DNA of 64,000 bases from Candidatus Flexifilum breve (GTDB lineage Bacteria; Chloroflexota; Anaerolineae; Aggregatilineales; Phototrophicaceae): assembly GCA_016717205.1 (NCBI GenBank), contig JADKGC010000004.1, forward strand, positions 496,001-560,000. Direction: 5' to 3'. Below the pieces are notes generated by a model. It was given only the letters and a program-made list of their open reading frames with translations, made no database searches and was not told where the DNA came from. Positions 25,445 through 34,400 of this stretch are shown in pieces. Every line of letters begins with the position of its first letter. Position 1 is the stretch's first letter. The translations under genes and the position numbers were made by a program.

Positions 25445-26896
25445 TTACATCAGCCGATACACCTGTGTTTCGCCGTCGATACCGCGGAGCAGCACCGAGT
25501 CCGTCTTCGAAGTGAGTTTAGCTTCAACGATGAGCTCTTGTGCGCCGGGGTAGCTGTACACCGGGTCCGTGATGACGAGTTCGCCCGCTTCGGCGACCGC
25601 TTGCACGCGCGCCGCTAAATTCACTGTTTGCCCGAAATAATCGAGGCGTTCGCTGTTCTCGACGGCGATGCACGGCCCCATGTGAATCCCAATCTTGATG
25701 ATTAGGCACTCGTGATCGTCGCCGATCTTCCCGATCTGCTGGTTGATCACGAAGGCGGCTTGCAGCGCGGTGAGCGGTTCAGAGAAGGTCGCCATGACCG
25801 CGTCACCCATCGTCTTGACGACTGCACCGCCGCACTCGGCGATGATGTCGCGCAGCAGGGTGAAATGCTTGCGCACGATCTCATAAGCGCGGATATCGCC
25901 CACCCGCTGATACAGGGCGGTCGAGCCTTTGAGGTCAGTGAACAGGAAGGTCACGCTCTTGAAGGCGAGGCCGAGATCGGACGGGATACTCTCCGCGCGG
26001 AACAATTCGCGGAACACCTGTGAGGTCGCGACCTGCTTGCCCGTCAGAAACTCCATCGGTTGGCTGAAATGCGCGGTCAGTTGCGCGGATTCTTCGTCGT
26101 TGAGGTTGGGGATGCCGTGGCGTGGGTCGTAGATCACGCCGTACACGCTCTCTTTGCCAATGCGGTTGCGGAAGGTGATTTTGACCTTGCCCGGTTTGAC
26201 ATACGCGCCTTCTGGCACGATGCGCCCATCAAACAGATCAAACGTGATGTCGCTCGCCGCGTTGGGATCCGTGCCGAGGTTGGCGAAGGCGTGAATATCC
26301 GGCGTCGTCACGAAATAGTTCGCGCCGTCCACCAGATCGACTTCGACGGTGCGCCGCGCATCCACGCCGATTTTGTCCGAGGTGACCATCAGCTTCACGG
26401 CGATCTGGCGGATTTCTGGCGCGTGGTACATGCTGTGCGTATAGAACCACAGCAGCCAATCGCGCTGAAAGTCGAGCAGTTCCATGTCGTGAAAGCGGAT
26501 GCTGCGCGTCGACGGCGCGACCGTGAACGCGACTTCGATATTATCGTCTACGGACACATCAAAGCCGATCATGCAGTGGTTGCAATATTCCTGATTCTGG
26601 ATGGCACGCAGCCCGCCCGGCGATGTGACGAAGGCATGGCACGAGGGACAGAGCACGCCCCAGTTGAATTCCAGAATGCCGAAGTGCGTCGCGTACAGGA
26701 AGAGATCGGTCGCTTCGCGCACGGAGGTACCCGTGCGCCGCGCGTAGTAGTACGGGCTGACGCGGAAGAGATCTTCGTCGGGCGCCGTGGTGAGGTAGCT
26801 GGCGAAGTCATTCATCACCTGCGCGCTGAATTTGCCGAGGTCTTTGACCGCGTTGAGGCGCGCGGCGAGGGTGGTGGTTTGAAGCTGCGTAGTCAT
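25445..26896 (-). CDS. Class III nucleotidyl cyclase with zinc-ribbon N-terminal region
   Basis: 483 aa. The C-terminal part, about residues 305-480, is a class III adenylate/guanylate cyclase domain: FTDLKGST with the first metal Asp, GGAVVKTMGDAVMATF with the second, GIHMGP and DYFGQTVNLAARVQ. The substrate-specifying positions cannot be assigned safely by eye. The N-terminal part has two CxxC pairs (C83, C86, C105, C108) that would bind zinc, followed by a region of the DUF5939 kind. No membrane segment is seen. It likely makes cAMP in response to an input through the N-terminal region. AGGTAAAG precedes the ATG. Confidence 0.85.
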   Translation of the reverse strand: MTTQLQTTTLAARLNAVKDLGKFSAQVMNDFASYLTTAPDEDLFRVSPYYYARRTGTSVREATDLFLYATHFGILEFNWGVLCPSCHAFVTSPGGLRAIQNQEYCNHCMIGFDVSVDDNIEVAFTVAPSTRSIRFHDMELLDFQRDWLLWFYTHSMYHAPEIRQIAVKLMVTSDKIGVDARRTVEVDLVDGANYFVTTPDIHAFANLGTDPNAASDITFDLFDGRIVPEGAYVKPGKVKITFRNRIGKESVYGVIYDPRHGIPNLNDEESAQLTAHFSQPMEFLTGKQVATSQVFRELFRAESIPSDLGLAFKSVTFLFTDLKGSTALYQRVGDIRAYEIVRKHFTLLRDIIAECGGAVVKTMGDAVMATFSEPLTALQAAFVINQQIGKIGDDHECLIIKIGIHMGPCIAVENSERLDYFGQTVNLAARVQAVAEAGELVITDPVYSYPGAQELIVEAKLTSKTDSVLLRGIDGETQVYRLM

Positions 26897-26985
26897 GACT
26901 TTACCTGCCTAAAATATAGTTTGTCGACAGTTTTCTAGACGATTCCAACCACTTAATTGTTACTCCCGATGCGTTATCGGGCAAC

Positions 26986-27978
26986 TCAATCGCCATCGCG
27001 CTGGAGCGCGTCGATGGTCTGTTGTTCGAGCTCCCACATGTCCATCGCGCGGCGGCTCTTGAGCAGGTTGCGCAGGCGCGGGTAATCGGCGTTGAACTCC
27101 TTCGACCATTCCTGCGCGAATTTGCTGCTGCGAATCTCTTCCAGCGTGATCTCCATCAGGCGTTCCAGCTTCAAATCATTGAAGCGTTCGTAGCGGCTGA
27201 GGATACCGTACTGCGCCGTCAGCGACTGCGAATCGAGCGCTTTGAGCAGCCCCTGACTCGCTGCCGCCCGCAGATAGTCGGACGTTTCGCCCGAGAGATA
27301 CAGCTCGGTGAACACGGCTTCAGGCGGGTAGCCGAGTTTCATGAGCAGTTCCGCCGCGGTGATCACGACCTGGTGCAGTACGGGCAGCACGGCCTGCTGC
27401 AAGAACAGGTCGAGTTCGGTCTCCTGTTCAAAGCGCGTTTCAATCGCGCCGACTTTGAGCGCGCCCGCCGCTTTCGCCACCGCGAGGATCGTCGGCCACG
27501 CGCTGCGGCTGGCATCCTGCGCGACGGCGACGAACGAGGCGTAGCCTTCGCCGGACAGGTAGCGGTCGCGGACGGCGGCGCCGTGTGTGCGCGCGGCGAC
27601 CAGCCCCACGTCGACGAACGGTGGCGCTTCGATAAAACCGAAGGTGAGGTTGTAGGCGCTGCTGAAGATCAGCGTTTGGCCGCGGCGCAAATGCGGCGAT
27701 ACGCCTTCAAGGTAGATTTTAGGCATGGCCTCGTCGCGCAGCAGGGGCATAATGATGTCTGCGGCGGCCACCAGTTCGGCGATGGCGACCGGCGTGAAAC
27801 CGTCCGCGAGTGCCTGTTCGCGCCGCTCCGCGCGGGGCTCATGGAGAATCACGTCGACGCCGCTGTCCCGTAGATTGAGCGCCATCGGACTGCCCATGTT
27901 GCCGTAGCCAATAACGCCGACGCGCTTGCCTCTTAAATAATCTACGTTACCATCTTCGTCATGATAAACCATCGTCAT
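26986..27978 (-). CDS. Ketol-acid-reductoisomerase-like protein, catalytic residues altered
   Basis: 330 aa. The N-terminal Rossmann domain (GVIGYGNMGSPMALNLRDSG, residues 21-40) and a C-terminal helical domain with DLFLQQAVLPV (residues 190-200) follow the layout of class I ketol-acid reductoisomerase (IlvC), the valine/isoleucine pathway enzyme. Against that family, the second Glu of the DLFGEQ metal site is Gln194, and the ExxxE pair near residues 225-230 is incomplete (E225, S229). It is therefore more likely a paralog with another role than the IlvC of this organism. It is transcribed divergently from the lipoprotein gene, with starts only 29 bp apart. Confidence 0.72.
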   Translation of the reverse strand: MTMVYHDEDGNVDYLRGKRVGVIGYGNMGSPMALNLRDSGVDVILHEPRAERREQALADGFTPVAIAELVAAADIIMPLLRDEAMPKIYLEGVSPHLRRGQTLIFSSAYNLTFGFIEAPPFVDVGLVAARTHGAAVRDRYLSGEGYASFVAVAQDASRSAWPTILAVAKAAGALKVGAIETRFEQETELDLFLQQAVLPVLHQVVITAAELLMKLGYPPEAVFTELYLSGETSDYLRAAASQGLLKALDSQSLTAQYGILSRYERFNDLKLERLMEITLEEIRSSKFAQEWSKEFNADYPRLRNLLKSRRAMDMWELEQQTIDALQRDGD

Positions 27979-28007
27979 GGTTGATTCTTTTCGCTAGGAG
28001 CGGATGC

Positions 28008-28487
28008 ATGTCCAAACGATACCTTTTGTCCCTGCTGATCGCAACACTGCTTTTGCTGCCCCTGCTGCTGACGGGCTGCGGCGGCGTGAGTCTGTTTGGG
28101 CCGCCAACGGCGACGCCGCTGCCGTTCAACCTGTTCACTCCGCAAGATGTGTTCAATGCCTTCACGGCGGCGGGACTGGAAACGGCGATTGCGCCGGACG
28201 ACGAACAGATCGTCGCTGGGCGGGATGACCCCGCAGACTATGACGAGCGCGTCGTTTTCCATATCGCCAGCATTGCCCCGCTTGGCGGGCAGGTGATCAC
28301 ATTTGAGACAGCGGAGCAGCTCGCCGCATGGCAGGCGTACATCGAGAGCCTGCGCAACAATTCGTCGACGCGGCGCGGGGTGATTTATGTGTACTTTCGC
28401 AATAACGTAATGGTGCAGCTCAACAGCTCGCTGACGAACGCGCAGGCCGAAGCGTTCCGCGAAGCGTTAGAGGATATGACGTTCTGA
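28008..28487 (+). CDS. Small lipoprotein of unknown function
   Basis: 159 aa. A lipoprotein signal with lipobox LLTGC at about residues 20-24 places it on the outside of the membrane. The mature part opens with a proline/threonine-rich linker (TATPLP), then a compact domain. The start at 28008 has AGGAGC upstream; the open frame from 27981 starts too early. Its promoter must lie within the reductoisomerase-like gene's 5' end. Confidence 0.8.
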   Translation: MSKRYLLSLLIATLLLLPLLLTGCGGVSLFGPPTATPLPFNLFTPQDVFNAFTAAGLETAIAPDDEQIVAGRDDPADYDERVVFHIASIAPLGGQVITFETAEQLAAWQAYIESLRNNSSTRRGVIYVYFRNNVMVQLNSSLTNAQAEAFREALEDMTF

Positions 28488-28556
28488 AACCTCACCCTGC
28501 TGGCTGTGCCAGCCGTCCCTCTCCCTCTGGAGAGGGACAAAACAGGTGGCGAGGTT
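28488..28556. repeat. Intergenic inverted-repeat element, CCTCACCC family
   Basis: AACCTCACCC at the left and GGTGGCGAGGTT at the right form the outer arms; inside are TGGCTGTGCCAGCC and CCCTCTCCCTCTGGAGAGGG hairpins. It lies between the convergent lipoprotein and GNAT genes. Related elements occur at 53374-53468 and 62889-62984. Confidence 0.65.
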
Positions 28557-28566
28557 GCGGGGGCGG

Positions 28567-29433
28567 TTACAGATTAAGCATCCACACGGGGAGATCATAG
28601 CCGTTGCGCTGAAAGCCGTAGCGTTCGTAGAGGTGCTGCGAGCGCGTATTGCTCAACTGCGTGTTGACCGTCACGGCGGTGATGCCCCGCCGCGCGAAGC
28701 GCCGCAGCAGATCATTGACCAGCGCCGATCCGACGCCCGTTCCCTGCACATCGGGCAGCACGGCCAGCCGCGCCAGATGTCCCCCGTCGAAGTACATCGT
28801 GCTCGCCTGATAGCCGACGATCCGTTCGTTGCTCACGGCGACCGTGCAGTAGGCTGCGGCGCGCACAGCCTCGCGCACATCCACATCCGAAAGCTGCCAC
28901 GGCGGCGCAAAGGCCGCTTGATCGACGCGGGCGATGATCGGGATATCGCCGTCGCGCGTCGGGTGAATGGTGAGGTTCGCCGGCATCTCCTCGGGCGGGG
29001 CGGGCAAATCCGCCCGGCGCAGGGTGACGACTTCCTCGGCGGGCGCGAACCCGCGCGGTTGCACGAACGGGATTAGCCAGTCGCGGATGAGGAGCACCGC
29101 GACCTGCTGGACGTTACTCCCGAGCAATTCGACGACCACCGAGTCCCACAGCGCGTTAAACGTGCGGGCAGCATCGGCGTTATCGGCCAGCGCGGCGATG
29201 CGAATCCATGTGGTGTTGTCGAGCGGCGCGGCAGTTGCCAGGATGCCCATCAGCCGCCCGTGCTGCCACGCCAGCCGCGTGACACCCTGCTGGGTTTCTA
29301 GCCACTTATCGGTCTCCTGCCAGTCGAGGTGCGTGTGGACGTTGTAGTTGCGGAACAACAGGTCAGAGACGATGTGGCGGTCGCGGCGGCTGTAGGGTGA
29401 AACGGTGATCGGCTTCAGGATCGAAGTGGCCAT
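28567..29433 (-). CDS. GNAT-family N-acetyltransferase
   Basis: 288 aa. The C-terminal half carries the acetyl-CoA motif LAVLPDVQGTGVGSALVN followed by a YERYGF-like end, typical of GNAT enzymes. The N-terminal half looks like a second, degenerate GNAT-like domain. The start is 3 bp after the stop of the DnaC-like gene, so it is cotranscribed with the dnaB operon. The acceptor molecule is unknown; protein acetylation of a replication factor is only a speculation from position. Confidence 0.8.
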   Translation of the reverse strand: MATSILKPITVSPYSRRDRHIVSDLLFRNYNVHTHLDWQETDKWLETQQGVTRLAWQHGRLMGILATAAPLDNTTWIRIAALADNADAARTFNALWDSVVVELLGSNVQQVAVLLIRDWLIPFVQPRGFAPAEEVVTLRRADLPAPPEEMPANLTIHPTRDGDIPIIARVDQAAFAPPWQLSDVDVREAVRAAAYCTVAVSNERIVGYQASTMYFDGGHLARLAVLPDVQGTGVGSALVNDLLRRFARRGITAVTVNTQLSNTRSQHLYERYGFQRNGYDLPVWMLNL

Positions 29434-29436
29434 AGG

Positions 29437-30810
29437 TCAGTAGGTTCTGGGCATCCGGTCGACATACGGGCGTCCCGTGAGGACATAGACAGCCGAACGG
29501 CGGCGGTCGAGAATGCGCGTGCGCACGCGGGCGTCCATTTCCTCTATGGATCGTATGCTGGTGATGATCGTCTTCATGCGGCGCAGATAGCGGTAATCCA
29601 ATACCTGAAACACCTTTTCACGCGCCCACGCCGACATTGACTCGAAGTTTAGATCGTCAAGCACGAGCACGGATACGTTGCGTAGAATCGAGAGGCGGCG
29701 CTCCAGCTTCAACTGCACGCGGCTGTCCACACCGGAGCGGAGATAGTCGAGCAGTTCGGTGTTTGTGACCATGATCACGCCGACGCCCGCCTTATCCAGC
29801 TCGTTGGCGATGCCCGCCGCGAGATGCGTTTTGCCCGTCCCAGATGGGCCAATCAGCACCAGCCACATCGATTTGATCTCGACAATTTCGCGCGCGATTT
29901 GCACTGCGCGTTCCAGATTCGAGCGTTCTTCGACGGTGGTGCGCGTGCGCGTATCGAAGTTTTCCAGCGTCATCTCGCGGTACAGGCCGAGATCCGGCAC
30001 TTCATCGACCGACGTGTTTTTGTTGGTGCGGAAATCCGGCGCTTTGATCTGCACGTGCTGCACCAGCTTGTTATCGGCGAGACGGCTGGCGAGGCGCGGA
30101 TCAATCGTTTCAATATCGGCGTTGGTGGTGACGACGGTCGGCAGGCGGTACACATAGCGATGGTTGAGCAGTTGGAACAGCTTTTCGCCCGCCCATTCGC
30201 TCGGGTTTTCCACGCCGAGATCGTCGAGAATCAGCACGCCCGCTTCACGCAGGCGATCAAACGTCTCGTCATAGCCGGATTCAGCGTTCGGGGCGTACGC
30301 GCCGCGCAGATAGTCGAGCAGGTCGGGCACAGTGACGAAGATCACGCGCTCCTCGTGGTCGAGCAGCGAATTGCCGATCGCGGCGGCGAGATGCGTTTTG
30401 TCCGTGCCGTATGTACCTTCAAACAGAATCCATCCGGTCGGCTGACTGGCGTACGCCTGCGCATAGTGCAGCGCTTCGCGCAGGGAGTCGCGCTGCTTGG
30501 GACTCAGGTTCGGAACGTTTTCCGTGTCAAAGCTCTCAAACGTTTTGTCTTTGTAGGCTTCGAGATTGCCAAGCTTGCGCAGCTTCTCTTTGCGCTCGGC
30601 GTTGGTGCGGTAGTTGGGGCAGCGGAACAACTGCCCGAACTGCGGATGCCCTACCGGGAGATCGGCGCGCACATAGCCGAGTCCGTCGCACAGCGACTCG
30701 CGTCCACACAGGGGGCACAGCCCATCATCGTTACCACTCGAGGAAGTCGGCATATTCCCCGGAGATGTATCGTTTTCCATCCCGTTCATCAGGTCTTTGA
30801 TCGACCGCAT
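29437..30810 (-). CDS. DnaC/DnaI-like helicase loader with two tandem ATPase domains
   Basis: 457 aa, about twice the usual size of DnaC/DnaI. A short N-terminal metal-binding region has CPLC (residues 32-35), C41 and C64. The first AAA+ domain has P-loop GTYGTDKT (residues 132-139, with Asp at 137 in place of Gly) and Walker B LILDDLG. The second has the normal GPSGTGKT (residues 321-328) and LVLDDLN. Arginine-finger-like segments (RLASRLAD, RVRTRILDR) follow each. An AGAAGG precedes the ATG at 30810, which is inside the end of the DnaD-like gene; in-frame ATGs at 30780 and 30753 are alternatives. It likely loads DnaB. Confidence 0.8.
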   Translation of the reverse strand: MRSIKDLMNGMENDTSPGNMPTSSSGNDDGLCPLCGRESLCDGLGYVRADLPVGHPQFGQLFRCPNYRTNAERKEKLRKLGNLEAYKDKTFESFDTENVPNLSPKQRDSLREALHYAQAYASQPTGWILFEGTYGTDKTHLAAAIGNSLLDHEERVIFVTVPDLLDYLRGAYAPNAESGYDETFDRLREAGVLILDDLGVENPSEWAGEKLFQLLNHRYVYRLPTVVTTNADIETIDPRLASRLADNKLVQHVQIKAPDFRTNKNTSVDEVPDLGLYREMTLENFDTRTRTTVEERSNLERAVQIAREIVEIKSMWLVLIGPSGTGKTHLAAGIANELDKAGVGVIMVTNTELLDYLRSGVDSRVQLKLERRLSILRNVSVLVLDDLNFESMSAWAREKVFQVLDYRYLRRMKTIITSIRSIEEMDARVRTRILDRRRSAVYVLTGRPYVDRMPRTY

Positions 30811-31417
30811 TGCCTTTACCTTCTCGCTGCCAGCGATCTAAGATTCCCTGCACGAACCGCCAGTTACGCGCATTCTTGGCGACGGCGATCCGCATGGCTT
30901 CGATAATCCAATTGAGCGGAAAATCTTTCTCCGCATCCTTGAGCATGTCCGCGATCATCGGCGTTAACTGCCCGAAGTGATCTTCGTATAGGCGATAGAT
31001 GTTGGGTCGTTCCGGCAAAATCTCGACTAAACCTTCGTGACCGGGCTGCCATAAGCCGAGGCGAACTTGCTCCAGCGCGGTCCGACCCAGCGCCGTATTG
31101 ATAAAATACAGGCGCTCTGGCGATTCGCCTAGTTCCACTTCGGTACTGAGCAGCGTTTCGCGCGCACACGTCCGCGCCAATCCGTCATCTAAGGCTGCTT
31201 CGCCGCCGATGCCGGCCATAAAGGCCGCGTTCACAGTGAAGTCGCGCCGCAGCAGGTAGCGAAATGTGCCTTCACGCTGCTGAATCGCCCACATGGCGTA
31301 CAACGTGACCTTGAGCTCGACGACATGGTCGATGAGCGGCAGTAGTTCGCTGATGAACTGCGTGTAGACCGCGAAGGTCGGCTGTTTGCCGGGGAGGAAG
31401 CCGTTGAACTTCGTCAT
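30731..31417 (-). CDS. DnaD-like primosome protein
   Basis: 228 aa. The C-terminal part, about residues 145-205 (YEDHFGQLTPMIADMLKDAE then WIIEAMRIAVAKNARNW and ILDRWQ), matches the DnaD/DnaB-primosome domain that binds single-stranded DNA and acts in helicase loading in Firmicutes. The N-terminal part is not the classic winged-helix in an obvious way. Its ATG overlaps the end of dnaB by 4 bp (ATGA), and the DnaC-like gene starts inside its end. The position between helicase and loader supports the assignment. Confidence 0.8.
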   Translation of the reverse strand: MTKFNGFLPGKQPTFAVYTQFISELLPLIDHVVELKVTLYAMWAIQQREGTFRYLLRRDFTVNAAFMAGIGGEAALDDGLARTCARETLLSTEVELGESPERLYFINTALGRTALEQVRLGLWQPGHEGLVEILPERPNIYRLYEDHFGQLTPMIADMLKDAEKDFPLNWIIEAMRIAVAKNARNWRFVQGILDRWQREGKGNAVDQRPDERDGKRYISGEYADFLEW

Positions 31418-34400
31418 AGGCTCCCCAGATCGATCTTCATGGTCTTGGCGTCGGAGAACTTGGTCAGCGACCGCTCGAAGTGCAGGTCGATACTCCCGGT
31501 CGGGCCGTTGCGGTGCTTGCCCACGATGATCTCCGCTTTGTTCGGGAACTCGGTCGCCTCGTTGTAGACCACATCGCGATACAGGAACATCACGATATCA
31601 GCGTCCTGCTCCAAGCTATTATGAGCGATGATGTCGTTGGCGACGAAGTTGTGATTCGTCGGCACGGTGAGGTCGAACACTTCGCTTTCGCCATCCGGTT
31701 CAATGGAGACAATTGCATCCCAGTAAACATCGCTTTGCGCCAATGCGGCAATCGGTTCGGATTGTACGACTTGGGCGAGACGTGCCGCCTGTTCCCGGCT
31801 GATGTTCTGTTTGTACAAGCCGGTCCCACAGTAGGCGTTGCCGAGTTCAGACTGCATGTGCCGAGCCGTGAGCTGAGATGCGGCCATCGCCGGGACAGCA
31901 TAGGTGCGCCAGACCTGTCGCGGGATGATATCGCGGTTCGTGTTAGCAATATGCGTGTCCAGATACGCGCTGACTGCACACAGCGACTCAGCGCGTCGTG
32001 CACCAACAGCGCCAATCGATTGAACGAAGCGGCGGAAGTCGTCTTGTCCTGATGGGGCAACATGGAACTGATCGCGTCCTTTGCCTGTTTGCGGAACGCG
32101 CGTCAATCGAGCATTGATACCGAGGCGCAGCAGCAGCGATTGCACATCGCTGGCGAGTTCTAGGCTGCTCGACGCGTAGTAGATGTTCGGATAATGGCCT
32201 TTAGTCGTTTTCTTAAGACCAATATGTCCATCGGTCGCCCACAGGTGACGCAGGAACAGCGCAATCGCGTCAGCGGGCTGCTGAAAAACCTTGATGGGTA
32301 CGCGCTTTTCGTGAGAACGCAGGCCGAACACAGCAAGCTCGTCCAACCAGACCCGCACGGGACTTTGCACGCCGTGCGTCAAATGTTGGTTTGATGTGAG
32401 GAACACCTGATACCAGTTGCGGCCCGGTTCGCGGTAGATGCGTGGACGCACCTGATCACCGAACACTTCCGTCGCTAGGTTTGCGACAATCTGCGCAATA
32501 TCGTCCTCGCGCGTTGTGTACTGGATCGCGTGTCTGGGCAGTGTGCAGCCATCCCCGATCAAATGCCCGAGCAAGGCCAGTTCAGCATTGCTCATCGTCT
32601 GCTCTTGCGGACTCGACAAAATGCGGGGCAGGGCGAGGCAATCCTCGGTTGTGAGCTCGTCCAACCGCTTCCACCCGTTGATCGTCAGGAACTTGTGATT
32701 GCCCGTTGCGCGGATGGTGCGTCCAAGCTGCGTCGTCAGCTTGTAGACGGGTTTGACGCCGGTACACCATGCCCGGCTAACTTCGGCGGGTTCAAGTTTC
32801 CAAGTGTCTGTGTTGAGGCTCAGCACGCGGAACCCGGACTGACCTTGAAGCTCCCGGATCGGCACGTAAGCCCCAGTATCCGGCAGGTAAACCAGTGAGT
32901 CCCCGGTCAAACAACCGGATTCACGCAGGTCGCTCAACTGCGGATGCTTGTCTTGACGCTGTTCGACCGCACGCGAAAGCTGCGCTGCCGATAGCACTGG
33001 TACGTTCAACTCACGCGCCAGTTCTTTCAACGCGCGGCTGATATAGCTGACTTCCTGCACGCGGTTATTTTCGTAGCCCGCGCCTGCGCTCATCAACTGC
33101 AAGTAATCGACGATGATCAGATCGAGGCCAAATTCGTGCTGAATCCGGCGGCTTTTTGTGCGCATCTCGATGGGTGTGATGGCCGCCGAGTCGTCAATGA
33201 AGATGTTGAGATTGCCTAAGCGTCCCGTTGCCTCAACAAAGCGCGAATACTCGCGGGCATCGAGCTGACCCGTGCGCAGTTTCTGGGTGTTGATGCCCGT
33301 TTCCATCGAGACAAAACGTTGAACTATCTGCTCATGCCCCATTTCCATGGTGAAAATGAGGATGCGCGCGCCGAGTTTCGCCGCATTCATCACGACGGAC
33401 AGCATGAATGAGGTGTTGTGACTAACAATCCCGTTGCTAACGAAGGCGTTTCCTTCCGGAACAGTGAGATCGTAGCAGGGCTGTATGCCCGCATCTTCAA
33501 CTGAGATAACTTCATCCCAGTAGTACTCAGGTTCGAGTAGATGTGTTACTTCTGGGGCATAGGTCGCCATGCGTTTTAGTAAGGCGTACGATGGGCTGCG
33601 TTGTCCCAAGAAGTAACGATAGAGCTGCGTTTGTTCCGTTTTAGGGATCGTCGAGGTGCGCGGCGGGAGATACGGCACGAGGTCGATGTTGGAATTCGTG
33701 CGAGCTGGCAGACACTGACGCTTTGACTGTTTGCGCTCTAGGCGGAACCCAACTTCTACATAGAAGCGTTGGGCAGCCGCACCAAAGATCAGGATGTTCC
33801 ATGATCCGCGATACTTGTTCTCTTTGCGTTTGAGCTTGCTTACAACCCCAAATTGCAGCAGCAACGCGTGCACTTGCCGCGCCAACTTCTCCGACGTTGT
33901 CACGTATTCGACATAGCCTGACTTGGTAGTGGCATGGCCATCCGTGTCGAATAAGCCTTGCAGGAAACCTCGTACGCAGTCTTGAGGTGCTTGCAGTACC
34001 GTGTACGGAACTTCTTTTTCGTACGCATACCCGGCCAGACCAATGTGCTTCAGCCATGCATTGAGGACGATGCTACCAATTTGGTGGTCGTAGTTTCGTC
34101 GTGGATGTGGGTGTAATCCCATTGATCGCGCCCAGCCATACAGCAGATCGACGATTTCAGGATCGGCGGAGGAGAAGCTGACATAATTTGGCTGCGTGAG
34201 ATTACCGTCACCTGCCAAGAGACCGAGGATATAGGCAAGATCGGGTGTCATTTCGGAAGGCAGCGTAGGCAGCCTTGTAGTACCCAAGTTCTTTAACTTG
34301 TAACTGAATTCCGGCAGCTCAGTTCTATCTCCCCACAAGGGAGCATGGCGCTGCACAGCGACAAAATCGCCGACGCACAGATCGCTCAAATTCTTCCAGA

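Noticed and set aside
30731..30810. 80-bp overlap of the DnaC-like and DnaD-like genes as a sign of an error
   Set aside because: In-frame ATG codons at 30780 and 30753 allow a shorter overlap, and the ATG at 30810 has a good ribosome binding site, so no error is needed.
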